Assembly: GCA_031002005.1 (NCBI GenBank) | Contig: CM061914.1 | Coordinates: 188,684,685 to 188,748,684 of the forward strand | Direction of reading: 5' to 3' | From: Vandiemenella viatica | Lineage: Eukaryota > Arthropoda > Insecta > Orthoptera > Morabidae | Length of the DNA: 64,000 nucleotides | Part shown: piece by piece, positions 31,940-43,844 of the stretch | Layout: the number at the start of each line of letters is the position of its first letter | How positions within the stretch are numbered: position 1 is the stretch's first letter | The notes under the pieces: generated by a model | What the model saw: the letters and a program-made list of their open reading frames with translations, nothing else | What the model was told of the DNA's origin: nothing | The model's database searches: none | Translations under genes and position numbers: made by a program

Positions 31940-34400
31940 ACCTTCATCGATTATGATTCAGTAATAATAATACAACTGCTTTGCACCAAACAAAATTTGA
32001 CACAGTAAAAATTGGCAGCACACGCTCCGGTAGGCAATTTCCCTACCACCCATCTTCCCCCTTTCCTTCACCCACCTATATTTTCCCCTCACAAATTTGT
32101 TCATCATTTCCCTTGGTAACATAATCCAATCCCCGACACCCTCACCTAAAAAAGAGAATCTTCCCACACCCTTGTGCCTGAAATCGAGTGCCAGCTTGTG
32201 GTCACGGTCATCTTTTTCCCTTCAATGCACAACTTTTCATACCTACTGCAATATCTTTCCATGCCTCATCGCCAGTATACGCCCTGTACACTCCCATGAC
32301 CCTCCTCATCCTCCTACTGTCTTGCAATGAATCCCATTCCAGCTCTTTTATCATATCTGTCACTGATTGCATTCTGCGATAATTTTCAGAAACAAATCGC
32401 AGCCCTTCTTTGCACCTTCTCCTACTCCTGTATTTGATACTCAAAATGTGGGTCCCATACTACAATACCATATTCGAGCAATGGTCTGACCAAAGTTTGG
32501 TAACCCGATTCCTTTACTTCTCTTGTGCATCCCCTCATCACTCTCTCCAACAAGTGCAGGAATTTGAAACCTTTTCCTACCCCCTGTCCGACGTGTCCTG
32601 CCCAGTTAAACTTGTTATCAAATGTAATGCCAAGATATTTACATTTCAAGTCTTCAGCAAGCAATTCTTTACCCACCTTATAATCATAATCAACCTTTTT
32701 TTTTATTTGTGCATTTAATAAGCTGACTCCTCTTTGCATTTATCTTCATCCCATGTTTACCAACCCAACTAAATATCCTGTCCAGATCATCCTGCAACTG
32801 TTTACAGTCCTCTACCTCAATCTAATTTCAGATAGTAAATAATCAATACATTTATTCATTAGAATAATGAATAGAAATGGTCCCAATACGCTACCCTGCG
32901 GTACTCCAATTTTTACTTCCACATTTCCTACCCTAACGTTCTGTTTTCTAATTTTTAAAAATTCTTTTACCCAACAAATCACTTTGTCATCCACTCCAGT
33001 AGTTTTTAACTTATTTACTACCATTTTGTGGCTCACTCTGTCAAAAGCCTTTGACTGATCTAGTGCTACATTATCAGTTTTGACTCCCTTATCGATTTTA
33101 TGTGAACTATCTTGCATATATCCCACCAACTGATATTCGCATAAATATCTTTGCCTAAAGCCATGTTGCCTACTTGAAAACCCCTAATGTTCCTCACATA
33201 TATTTCTTATGTGGTTGCATATCAATCTTTCCATTAATTTACCTACCACCGATGTCAAACTGATTAGCCTATAATTTTCGACTCTATTTCTCCCCCCGTC
33301 CTTTATGTATCAGCACTACTATCGCACTTTTCCAGTTCTGTGGTAAGCAGCAAGTATCCAGACTCAATTTAAGTAATATTTTAAGATAAGGTGAAATGTC
33401 ACATCCGGCTATCTTTAAGATATATATACCAGCCCCTTTATGTTTTTTCAGCTTTCTTATTTCCTGCATGATTTCCTGAGGATAAATTTCAAATTATTTG
33501 GTATCTTCAATTCTAATTGTGTTTTTAAGCTCGTTCTCCGAATTAGATCGTCCCGTTACTGATTCATTGTCCCTAATGCTCTATCTAAACCAGTTACTTA
33601 AAATCTTTGCCTTTTTCAAATCCTCATTTACTTTTTCTCCATCCTTATCTATAAGCATCTCTCCCTTCCCCTCAGTTTTTTAATATAGACATAGAAATTT
33701 CTAGATGCATCAGTCAAAGGTCTTCCTGCACTGACAATACTCTTCATAAACCCATCTTTAGCCACTTTATTTGTTGTTATTAAGTCCTTGTTTAGATGTT
33801 TAAAATATTCCCCACTACCCTGCTGTCTCTTAACTCTGTTGTGTGCTCTTCTTACCAACCTCTTTAACCTCCTCGCTTCCCAATTATAGCACACGGGTTC
33901 TCTACTTCCCTTTATTTTCTGCTTTGCTATAAATTTTCTTCCCCATTTCTTATTATCTCCTTGAACTCTTCCACTTTGACTCTACTGTACTTGTGCCTTC
34001 CTTCCATTTGCTGAAACGTTTTCTGAAATATCTCTTCAAATTTGAAATCTGTGCCTTTTTATAATTGTACCCATTTCCCCCTTCAATTTTGGCTGCTGGT
34101 TTATTGAATCCTCTAATATCCATCAGAACTGCTTCATGATCGCTCATTCCTTCGGTCTACTTGATACCCCAAAAGGTTATCATCGGGCTTTATGAAGAAA
34201 ATATCCAAAATATTTTGTCCCCAAGTCTTTTGCTCTACCACTTGTGTAAATCCTCGTTCTCTTATTAAGGTATTTGCAAATCTCTGTTCCATTGTGTTAT
34301 TACTCTTATTTCCTACCGTACCTGGTAATACAATAGACAGGTGGGTGGGTGGGTGTTTGGTTATTGTTTTCATAGTTCACCACAATGAAGTCAGCAAAGG
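31940..34400 (-). pseudogene. CR1-type LINE ORF2, nearly complete but decayed
   Basis: Read from 34400 down. The end of the endonuclease has YQVDRRNERSDHEAVLMD. The spacer frames include CYNWEARRLKRLVRRAHNRV. RT follows with IRKLKKHKGAGIYILKIAG, ALDQSKAFDRVSHK, KIGVPQGSVLGPFLF and, after breaks, VGKELLAEDLKCKYLGITFD and YGIVVWDPHFEYQIQE. The tail is GVGRFSFLGEGVGDW near 32150. Ten or more frame breaks make it dead. It defines the CR1 family also seen at 18950, 36850, 58740 and 61210. Confidence 0.9.
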
Positions 34401-34671
34401 TAACTAGACCATACAACATTGTCCTTTGATATAGCTTAATGATTTTTACGAAAGCGTTTGGTTATTGCATTTGTCTTAATAATGCCGTAACGTAAAAAAA
34501 TGCATAAGTAGTATTTATTATTTCTAAAGTACAAAGATACCAAGAAAAAGTAAAATACAAAATACAAATAAAGATTAAGAAAAGAATTTTAGATACAAGA
34601 TGAAAAATACGTATTTTGTATCTGTATTTCAAATACTTGTATCTCAAATATGTCACATCTCTGTAGGCCAG

Positions 34672-34760
34672 ACATATAGGAATTTCAGCACTAGATATAT
34701 AAAGAACATATCAGATCAATAACATATACAAACCATTCGACATTTGCTGATCAAAACGAT
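34672..34760 (-). other. 5' continuation of the CR1 LINE beyond the hAT
   Basis: Directly after the hAT right target duplication. The minus-strand frame that enters ORF1 stays open here to an ATG near 34723, reading LVLKFLYVWP before the ORF1 ATG at 28613. Whether this is coding or 5' UTR is unresolved. 34760-35240 has no other feature. Confidence 0.5.
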
Positions 34761-35249
34761 CCACCTACAACTATTCAGACAGATATGAGAGTTCTAAAAA
34801 TTAATAACTACATATACAATTATTAACAGTTCAAGAAAGTTACCAAATTCTCAAAGCCCTTGCACAGGCAAAAACAGTGCGAAATGAATTTATTAACATA
34901 AAAAAAAAAAAAAAACTCTATTCAAAACAATAGAAATAGCAAAGACACATGAAAACCAACGAAAGTCCCACATAAATAACAAACAATAGTTAATATAATC
35001 ACACAAACAAAGATATATTTTAATATAAAGTTAACATAGATTCTACATCAATACAATTAGGTTGGTGGAACTGTAAATATAAAAGAAACGTCACAGTAAA
35101 CACTGTAGCAGAAAGTCAGAGACTGTAGTGTAGACCAGTTCAGGGTAATCACCAGAAATGCTTGTACAAAACAAATAGAAAGTGCAGCTGAAGCAAGATC
35201 ACAATCGGAGATGCCAAAGTTTAGAACGAAGCACTAGTATAGACAAATA

Positions 35250-36190
35250 CAGAAAGTACTGTTCCAGACTGGCATGTTATAGCCACCACTATTTTCGTAA
35301 GTAGAGTGATATACATATATAAAGTATGCAAATCATATAGCTAATTTAGTATTATGAAGTTAGTTTATACAAGGTTATGAGTGTTGTACATGTAATAGAA
35401 GGAACCAACATAATAGTACACAGACATTACAACATTGTAGGATGAATAGATATATGGCAGTAGTAAAATAAGAACGATGTTAGAAGGAATTGTACTATTC
35501 GTTTGAAAATTTTCACACATATACCTCAGGTCATACCTTTTGAGAAAAAGTGTACACGGAAACGAAAGAAACGTACCATAGACGTGGTGCCACACGAAAT
35601 TTACGAAACGATGCAACGTAAACATTAGAGACCCCCATTTCCATTCAAGTTGCTCACGCGAAAGATAGTATCTACTCTCTATTGCAATGAATGTAAATCG
35701 CTGCCACGTTTTCATGATAACAGAACAGCTGGACCAGATTGAAGAAATACGGAAATTGTTACAGCAAAGAATTTAGTTTTCATTAATAAATTAAGGTCGC
35801 CAGATTTTTTTTGCGGCAATATACTGGCATGTTGGTTAGGTTGTAATGCAGCCTGGACCAGAGTAAAAAAAAACACTTACTTTGTTACAACAGTATTAGA
35901 TGTGAGGAATTAGTGTAGATTCGTTGCTATAGATTGCAGATACTATCTTTGGCAAGAACAATTTTACTACAAATGGATGTTTTTTTACTATTGAAATGCA
36001 TCGTTTTGTAACTTTTGAGAGGGGCCATGTCTAACGTATCTTTCATTTCGCTTTCATGTACACTTTTTCTTAAAAAGTATGACCACAGAAAGGTGTATTA
36101 CAAATTTCAAGTGAATAGCACAATTCCTTCTTACCTCGTTCTTATTTTACAGTCGCCACATATATAATATTTAGTATTTTTTTTTTTTTT
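35250..36190. repeat. inverted-repeat DNA element, related to 9491-10754
   Basis: 35460-35660 (minus) and 36000-36175 (plus) are inverted copies sharing TGTACACTTTTTCT, AAAAGTATGACC, CAAATTTCAA and AATAGCACAATTCCTTCT. The GCAGCCTGGACCAGA block near 35850 also occurs near 9530. A poly-T run closes it at 36178-36196. No believable ORF; the 116-codon antisense frame at 35365 spans the repeat arm. Confidence 0.55.
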
Positions 36191-36392
36191 TTTTTGTAGT
36201 TTCGTCATTTATACTTTTAGGAAGACTCTCCTCTGATTCATTCCTTCCCATCACAGGATGATAGACCCTTGTTGCCTCACTAAATCAGTCAATCAGTATC
36301 TCTGCAATTTGAAAATCCTTAGTGACCTCAGCTCCATTCTTATTCTAAATTGTCTTAATACCTTCTTTTCCCCCCAGTTTTCTAACATATAC

Positions 36393-36592
36393 CGAGCATG
36401 GTGGGTGGGCAGTAACGGTCTGTCCTCGCATTTGGGAGGACGTGGGTTTAAATCCCCATCTGGGCATCCAGATTTGGGTTTACAATGGTTTCCCCAAATC
36501 ACTCCAGAAGAGTTAGGGGATGCTTCCTTGAAAAGTCCAGGGTCGGATTCTTTCCCTTTCCCTGCCCCAGTCCCAGCAGAAAATAATTAAAC
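36393..36592 (+). repeat. tRNA-derived SINE (family S1), 3' truncated
   Basis: ACCGAGCATGGTGGGTGGGC head, CCTCGCATTTGGGAGGACGTG, B box GGGTTTAAATCCCC, then GGGCATCCAGATTTGGG and GGTTTCCCCAAATCACTCC. It lacks the final GACCTCGCTGTTAG block of the 59613 copy. Confidence 0.85.
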
Positions 36593-37763
36593 ATCAATTA
36601 TATTTCAGACAGATCAGGCCAATTATTTAACTGATGCGTATGTATTTTCTAAATCTGACTGTGGGAATTTAAATATCCATAGTTCATTTTTATGTATTGA
36701 TATTATATAACTGTCATGTAAACAACACCAAGTATTTATGAATAATTATTTCTAATTGATTATGAGCAAGTTATTATATTACTGTTTCAGGACTAATTAA
36801 ATACACACTGTTATATTTTAAACCAAACAGAGCCTAAAATATGGGATGATACAGTAACCTGTTCATTATTCTAATGAATGACTGTGTTGATGGGTTATGG
36901 CCAGAATGTAGGGTTTTTGCAGATGATATAATGACGTGCAGTAGGATCAAAACAGGTGAAGTCAGTGAATAGCTACAGGGTGACCTCGATAGAATATCTA
37001 AATGGGTAGGTCAGCATGAAGTGAAGATAAATGCCAAGAAGAGTCACCTTATCAGGTATACAGAAAAAATAAATAAATGTAAATTATGATTATAGGGAAA
37101 GATCAGAATTGCTTGTTGAAGGCTTGGAGTATAAATATCTTAGCATAACGTTTGATAACAAACACAATTGTGCAAACCATATTGGGCAGGTGATAGGAAA
37201 AGGTTACAGAATCCTTCATTTACTGGAGAGGGTGATGAGAAGATGTACCAGAGAAATTATGGAATTGGGTTACAAAACTTAAGTCAGACCATTGTTTGAA
37301 TATGGTTGTGTAGTTCGGGTATCAAATACAGGAGTTGGAAGGTGTGCAAAGAAGAGCAGCAAGATTTGTTTGAGGAAATTACCGCAGGACCCAGTCAGTA
37401 ACTGATATGAAAAAGGAGCAGGATAGTGAATCATGGAGGAAAGGAGGGACTTAAAGAGGGTGCCGGGACTTTACAGTGCATATGCTGGTGATGGGGCTTG
37501 CAGGGATATTGGTCAAAGAATTAAGAATAGTGCATTGAAGGAGAAAGGCGACCATGACCACAAGCCTGCTCTCGATTTCATGCATAAGGGAGTGGGAAAA
37601 TTTTCTTTCATAGGAAAGGGTGTAAGGGATTGGAACAAATTACCAAGTGAAATGATGAATAATTTACCAAAACACTTAAAGATTTTAAAATTAAATTTTG
37701 TAAATTGAAAAGTTAAATCAGAGGAATTTAACACTCCAATTATAAAAGAATATTGAAATGTCT
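36593..37763 (+). pseudogene. CR1-type LINE, RT to 3' end
   Basis: 36850-37080 reads LFIILMNDCVDG and VFADDIMTCSRIKTGEV (RT motif FADD), then HEVKINAKKSH. 37140-37400 keeps GQVIGKGYRILHLLERVMRR. 37433-37708 (91 codons) has VPGLYSAYAGDGACRDIG and KGVGKFSFIGKGVRDWN. It is frame-broken throughout. The AT-rich part 36593-36850 resembles the LINE 5' region at 31330-31460, so it may be a separate fragment. Confidence 0.82.
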
Positions 37764-38492
37764 AGGCTCGTTATGCCGAGAAAACATTTACGTGCATGAG
37801 ATGTAAGATTTTAATTATTAAAAAAATTTTCATTTTAATATTTATTTTTTATTGCAAAAAAGCAGGCTTAAATTTAAATTACACCCTCTAATTACAAAAG
37901 GACAACACGAGTGCGGAATTAAAACGCAAAGAAATACATGTTTGTTTAAGATTACACACAAAATTGAACTCAGCCAGCAAAGAAAAAGAACAGAAACTGA
38001 CAGACAATAAACAAATTGTTCCCGGCTAGGGAGAGCACGAAACTCCTTCAGTTTGGCCGTATACTGGGTGAAATTGTTTATATGAAATTGTCACTTATCT
38101 TAACTGCTGGAGGCTGTCGGCGACCTTGATGTTTCCTTCACTATGAAGATACACTTTTAACTCCATCTGGCAACTGAGGTGGGTTCACTTGTTTAAGCAC
38201 ATAAAGAAAACAGCACGACAAATATTGTCGTGACGAAAACGCGACCTCCACATTTCTTTGAAATCCGCGTGCACACACACGTGCGGACTTTACGGGTCTC
38301 GCCCCCAAGTGCCCGCGACAGCTTGACCACACTCACCCCCGGCCTCCGGGAGTGGCATCTCTACCTGACAAACAAAGACACACACACGCGCGCGCGCCAG
38401 GAACCTGTCACCAGACAGGAATGCGCCACCTTCCGCTGTCTCACAAATGGAGAGGTGTGGAAATTCAATGACAGCAGAGGCTGGACATTACA
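37764..38492. repeat. LTR-like direct repeat, left copy (~729 bp)
   Basis: Runs from AGGCTCGTTATGCCGAG to GGCTGGACATTACA and is nearly identical to 40985-41718 in the same orientation (about 2% difference by eye). Inside are a (CA)/(CG) run (38374-38399) and a GC-rich block. On the minus strand it would begin TGTAATGTCC, as LTRs do, but it ends GAGCCT, not CA. I found no clean target duplication. Confidence 0.8.
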
Positions 38493-40984
38493 TAGCCCTA
38501 AACCAATGGCTGAAGTCTTTCTTGATGAAGAAAACAAAGTCCGTGGTTTGATGTCCCATAATTTACACTTCAGTTCTCACTTCCTTCAAAACTTTGACAC
38601 CACCACACAACTCTTACTGCCCAACTGACACTCGAAAACCAGTGTGAATATGCCCGTATTTTGAAATGAACGGTGATGGGCCTGAAGCATTGTTTCACTT
38701 CTACTTAATTACATTTTTAACTGACATTTGGCTGAGTCCTTATCGAACAGCAACAACATACAAATTTTTGAATCTTTTTCTTAGTCTAATGATCTTATCT
38801 ATAACAAACATACATTCTTTTTACTAATCTCTGGCAGAGTCTATGATCTAATCTCTTGAAACATACAATTATTATTATTATTTTTATTATTTAATGTAAA
38901 ATCAACACAAAAATTCTCGCAACCTTTTAGAGTGTGCATTCTGAATTTACACCCCTACTAGAATAACTTGATGATCAAAAATTCATCTTTATCGTACTTA
39001 AAAAGTTGGCAAAACAAATAAAAACTTGATCTCATGCGAGAAAAATATGAAACGAAATGTTGCTACAAACTAACTATTTCCATTTGTATGAAAAATTAAA
39101 TGAAAAACAAATTCCCTTACAATCGTACGTAGAAACAACCATACCACAATTAAATCTTGTACAAAATATTCAAATGACCCTGTTGACTGGTAAGAGTTTT
39201 ATGGAATTAAAAAAAAAATTAAGTGTGACAAACAACCTCTTAAAAAAATCAACGATACATAATGAACAAACTCAAAAACATCTATTTGTATATTTCAGAA
39301 ACAATAAAAATAAATCTATCAAAAATACCTCCACCTCAAACAGCAAATTGATGTATGCTGGACAAAACAGCTGTCAGACCAAACTATCAAAACTATTCCT
39401 ACTAATATTTTCTACATAAAGAAGAACAAAAATCTGAAATAATATTTTGAAACAAAACCAATAGATTAGCTCCCAAAAGAATAGTATTTTTAACAGACCA
39501 GAAATTGTCTGCAGACAACGCTTTCCCTCCAAATGAAAAACGGAAACATTGCGTCATCTGGTTCTGTGATTTCCAAAGAGAAAATATTTTAATCTCTTCT
39601 TCGGAACCATTATTCTGTTGCGTACCCTGGGTAACTTTTTAGAACAAATTCTCTTATTCTGGCATGTCAGAAACCATTCCCAGCTGTTGGATTCTGTCAC
39701 TCCGCAACTGCTCAAGTATCGGTGCGGAAAAACCGGCTTGGACACCCCTCGACCTGTGAGCTCTCCGCCAACACGATAATAGACATTCCATTTCTCTGAA
39801 ATGTTTTCGCTCATTATGCCAAGCAAAGCAACTTTTTTCTCAACCTCAAGAAATTGAACGTAACTTCTATCCGCATGTTCACTGCCAAATCTATGTGAAG
39901 GGATGCGTCTTTTTGTGTCAACTGGCTTGACATAAACTTCTGAAGGATAATTCAGTGATTGAACTGTATATCCCGCAATAAGTAACATGTTGTTTCTGCC
40001 CCGTGTCCCAGATGTGTTACTTATCTGCTCTTCATTGGTTTTGTCACCGATGGGATTGATATCAGTATTGGTATTCAAAGGTTCCTGGACTGATTCTTCT
40101 AAATCAACACTCATTACAGGTGGACCGACTTTTTCACATGCTGAGGCAAATCCATCACGAATTTCCTGCTTAATATCAGCTAACATATTTTCAGTTTGAC
40201 TTTGAGATTTAATTATACTGCCCTGGATTTGCTGCAACAACAGAAATAATGTTCCGTTCAGGCTGTTAGGTATCTCATGAGAATCAGCTGATAATACCAG
40301 TGGCTGACTCATATTTGCATGTGGTTCCCTGATTGTACCAGGTGACAGAAAATTGTCCATAATTGACTTAATCAAATCCAATGATAAAATGGTAACTTCT
40401 GCCCTCTCAATGTAACCACTCAGCACTTATATCAAATCCATAGTTCCTACTTCTCCTAGTCAAAAATAGAACTTGCCAACATAACTCCAGACGAACAGCA
40501 GAAAAATCGTACAACATATCACGACATTAGATGTCAGAATATCCAGCAACATCTCCATCTCCAAAAAAGAAAACTCAAAACTTATGCCACTGAGCAAAGC
40601 AAAAATTGTCTAAACATATATAAAAAAAAAACAGATTGACAAAACCAGCAACAACATTTGTAGAACAATCAACATGCTGTTCTAAGGGGAGAAAAAAAAA
40701 ACACCTCGACAGCTACTATAACAAAACAAATTTGCACCACGTACACTGCATCAAAAAAAAAAAACTGCAATAGAAATATTAGCGTGTATTATTGCTAACA
40801 TAAAAAATATAATTAATAGTTTTATACACAATTGGGATATACGAAACCCGACATGGAAGCTTACTTGAAACGTAAATTTAGATACTTCTGTTTGTCACAA
40901 AAATTTGAAAAATACAACTTCACTCCAATTTAATAAACATCCTTAAGAACATCGTATCAGGCCTGATTATTTTGGCCCCAACGG
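38493..40984 (-). mobile_element. internal region between the direct repeats
   Basis: 2.5 kb, AT-rich, with one substantial ORF (39554-40360, minus). No protease, RT, integrase or tyrosine recombinase motif is visible in any frame. A 120-codon plus-strand frame at 39057-39419 is Lys/Asn/Thr-rich and probably chance. Confidence 0.5.
39554..40360 (-). CDS. unrecognised ORF in the direct-repeat element
   Basis: 268 codons from the first in-frame ATG (40360) to the stop; the frame is open upstream to 40426 without ATG. I do not recognise it. The N-terminal third has a helical stretch (LFLLLQQIQGSIIKSQSQTE, NMLADIKQEIRDGFASACEK), the middle is acidic and Asn/Thr-rich, and the C-terminus is basic (KRLKYFLFGNHRTR). 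The second half looks folded (YVQFLEVEKKVALLGIMSEN, ISEKWNVYYRVGG). A central helix with a basic tail would suit a Gag-like or DNA-binding protein, but this is speculation. It is the longest intact ORF in the unit and on the strand where the repeats would start with TGT. Confidence 0.45.
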   Translation of the reverse strand: MDNFLSPGTIREPHANMSQPLVLSADSHEIPNSLNGTLFLLLQQIQGSIIKSQSQTENMLADIKQEIRDGFASACEKVGPPVMSVDLEESVQEPLNTNTDINPIGDKTNEEQISNTSGTRGRNNMLLIAGYTVQSLNYPSEVYVKPVDTKRRIPSHRFGSEHADRSYVQFLEVEKKVALLGIMSENISEKWNVYYRVGGELTGRGVSKPVFPHRYLSSCGVTESNSWEWFLTCQNKRICSKKLPRVRNRIMVPKKRLKYFLFGNHRTR

Positions 40985-41718
40985 AGGCTCGTTATGCCGA
41001 GAAAACATTTACGTGCATGAGGTGCAAGATTTTAATTATTAAAAAAATATTCTTTTTAATATTTATTTTTTATTGCAAAAAAGCAGTCTTAAATTTAAAT
41101 TACACCCTCTAATTACAAAAGGACAACACGAGTGCGGAATTAAAACACAAAGAAATACATGTTTGTTTAAGATTACACAAAAAATTGAACTCAGCCAGCA
41201 AAGAAAAAGAACAGAAACTGACAGACAATAAACAAATTGTTCCCGGCTAGGGAGAGCACGAAACTCCTTCAGTTTGGCCGTATACTGGGTGAAAATTGTT
41301 TATATGAAATTGTCACTTATCTTAACTGCTGGAGGCTGTCGGCGACCTTGATGTTTCCTTCAGTATGAAGATACACTTTTAACTCCATTTGGCAACTGAG
41401 GTGGGTTCACTTGTTAAAGCACATAAAGAAAACAGCACGACAAATATTGTCGTGACGAAATCGCGACCTCCACGTTTCTTTGAAATCCGTATACACACAC
41501 ACGTGCGGACTTTACGGGTCTCGCCCCCAAGTGCCCGCGACAGCTTGACCACACTCACCCCCGGCCTCCGGGAGTGGCATCTCTACCTACGACAAACAAA
41601 GACACACACACGCGCGCGCGCGCCAGGAACCTGTCGCCAGACAGGAATGCGCCACCTTCCGCTGTCTCACAAATGGAGAGGTGTGGAAAATGAATGACAG
41701 CAGAGGCTGGACATTACA
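40985..41718. repeat. LTR-like direct repeat, right copy (~734 bp)
   Basis: Second copy of 37764-38492, 3.2 kb away, same orientation. The (CG) run is slightly longer. It is preceded by GATTATTTTGGCCCCAACGG and followed by AAATTTGAAAAG. Confidence 0.8.
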
Positions 41719-42140
41719 AAATTTGAAAAGAAATAGTGTAAAAAGGGGTAATTAGATGACTAGGAGAATTAACATCAGAGCTTTATGTCCATCGTAGTTA
41801 AAAAAGTAAACCTTAACAATCAAAGTTCAAACTACTAATTTGAATTAGATACAATATATTAAATGGTAGAACCATAATGTTTACCTATCCTATAGTATTC
41901 TAAGTGAACAAACTACCAAGCTTTGCCTATATGTAATTGAATAAAAACTTGCTATAAATAGAAGTTGCACTCTAACAACAATGACACTAATGTAAAATTG
42001 TTATTTATTAAGGAAATTTTAAATAATTCTTATCACTAACAGTAATCCTAAGATTTAAGTTGATAATTTAAAGTATTTAGTCTACAAAAACTTAATATGG
42101 TGATAAAAAATTTCAGTTTTCTGAGCAGCTCTAAAAAAAA
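41719..42140 (-). repeat. LINE 5'-UTR-like fragment
   Basis: Shares ordered blocks with 31460-31830: AATGTTTACCT, ACTACCAAGCTTT, AACTTGCTATAAA, TCTAACAACAATGAC, AATAATTCTT. No ORF. The meaning as 5' UTR follows from its position beside ORF1 in the 30074-31850 copy. Confidence 0.55.
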
Positions 42141-42299
42141 ACAACAACCAATGATCGTCCAACTAAAGAACCACCAACCACAGTGATAATATGTGAGAGC
42201 GTTAAAAAAAGACAGAGTGATGAGGCTCTCAGTTCTCTTAGAGTGTGAGGGAACTGTCTGTTGTGATTCCTGCCAAACACCCAAAGACACAACCAAAAA

Positions 42300-43437
42300 A
42301 TATTACTGCATTTTTCTTCTGTGTTACGGATCAAGAAAAACAAAGATACTTTTATGGCATTTGTTGATTTAGAAAAAGATTTTGATAATGTTAGGTGGGA
42401 CAAGATGTTCAAAATTTTAAAGAAGTCAGGTCTAAAGTATCGAGATAGAAAAATACTCTATAAACTATATAAGAATCAAGTGGCTATAATAAAAGTAGAG
42501 AATCACGAGAGACATGCATCAGTTAAAAAGGGTGTGAAACAAGGTTGTAGTCTATCCCCATTAATATTCAACTTGTATGTAGATGAAGCAATGAAGAAAG
42601 TCAAAGAAAAATTTCTATGTAGCATAAGTTTTCAGGGAGAAAAAATCAGTATGCTACGATTTGCTGACGACATTGTCTTGTTAGCAGAGAGGGCTGAGGA
42701 CATAGAGAAATTACTGAATGGCATGAACAAAATACTGAAGGAAGATTTTGGACTGAATATGAATCAAAGCAAGACTAAAGTGATGAAATGTAGCAGAAAT
42801 GAAACCAATACTAGTAGTTTAAATATAAAAATAGGATCGGATGCAATAGGAGAAGTGAGTTGTGTTACTTGGGAAGCAAAATTATAACCGATCGCCGAAG
42901 CAAGAATGATGTTAAAAGCGGAATAGCACTAGCAAAAAGAGCCTTCACGAAAAAGAGAAACCTTTTAGTTTCAAATATTGATCTAGGAATTAGAAAAAAC
43001 TTTTTAAACCTATATGTGTGGAGCACAGCACTTTATGGTAGCGAAACATGGACTTTAGGAATACCGGAAAGAAAGAAAATTGAAGCATTTGAAATGTGGT
43101 GCTACAGAAGAATGCTGAAAATTAAGTGGACAGACAAAGTAAGAAATGAACAAGTTTTGGAAATGATGGGTGATAAAAGAATTTTGTGGAAGAAGCTTAC
43201 AGAAAGAAGAGACAGGCTTGTAAATCATATTTGAGACATACTGGATTGGTTAATTTGTTAGTGGAGGGAACAGTCGAAGGTAAGAACTGTAGAGGAAGAT
43301 AGAGATTAGAATATATGAAGCAGATAATTGAGGACGTGGGTTGTAAGGGGTATGTAGAAATGAATAGGTTAGCACAGGATAGGAAGAGATGGAGGATTGC
43401 ATCAAACCAGTCAAAAGGCTGATGACAGAAAAAAAAA
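42300..43437 (+). pseudogene. RTE-type LINE: RT domain to 3' tail
   Basis: The frame 42321-42887 has RT motif A (FVDLEKDFDNV), motif B (KKGVKQGCSLSPLIFNLYVD) and catalytic FADDIVLLAE. A one-base shift near 42870 leads to 42860-43234: YLGSKIITDRRSKNDVKSGI, YVWSTALYGSETWTL, IEAFEMWCYRRMLKI. After another shift the end of the protein reads to about 43415 (NRLAQDRKRWRIASNQSKG), then GCTGATGACAG and an A run. The EAFE(L/M)WC(W/Y)RR(L/M)L block is typical of the RTE clade. Endonuclease and the first part of RT are lost by 5' truncation. Tails of the same family are at 22640-22960 and 59938-60296. Confidence 0.88.
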
Positions 43438-43830
43438 CAGTGTGTCCACATACAATGAACTCCATTTTGGCCTCCTGTGGATCCCCCCTCTCCCCCTTGT
43501 AGCAGGACTTTGCTTTTGCTTCTAATCCTCCCCCCCCCCCACCCTATAGCACATAGCTTTTTTCCCTATTGATTCCAGAAGACATTTTATATTGTTTTCT
43601 CTTGTCAGACTATCATAAATTACATATGGGGATAATTAAATGATGGAAATAAATATTCACATGCTGTTGTGTGTTCTGTACCTGATTTTCACTGTGACAA
43701 ATAATATGATCAAAAAGCTATGTGGCCTGGTTCGGAACCCCCCACCCCCCATGTAACCCAAAGCAGCTATCCAGCCATCTCCCCCCCACCCCTTGACAGA
43801 GACACGTAGTTTATTGACGCTTCTTTACCA
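43438..43830 (+). mobile_element. MITE family M1, copy
   Basis: Matches 17717-18093 in order: AACTCCATTTTGGCCTCCTGTGG, TTCTCTTGTCAGACTATC, GCTGTTGTGTGTTCTGTACC, ACACGTAGTTTATTGACGC. A C-run lies at about 43538-43550. The first terminal bases are damaged. It abuts the A tail of the RTE LINE. Confidence 0.8.
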
Positions 43831-43844
43831 GGGAAACTGAAGAT

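Larger units (their letters stand above)
28621..34663. mobile_element. hAT transposon, ~6.0 kb, with nested LINEs
   Basis: The left end CAGAGGTGTGA and the inverted right end CAGAGATGTGA are flanked by a perfect 8-bp duplication TAGGCCAG (28613-28620 and 34664-34671). Subterminal GATACAAGATAC and TATTTGAAATAC motifs lie inside both ends. The transposase C-terminus is at 28848-28958. The target was the 5' part of the CR1 LINE, which continues at 34672. LINE sequence fills 30074-34400, so the hAT body without it would be roughly 1.7-2 kb. Confidence 0.92.

Noticed and set aside
35365..35715. 116-codon antisense ORF
   Set aside because: It lies across the arm of an inverted repeat and has no recognisable sequence.
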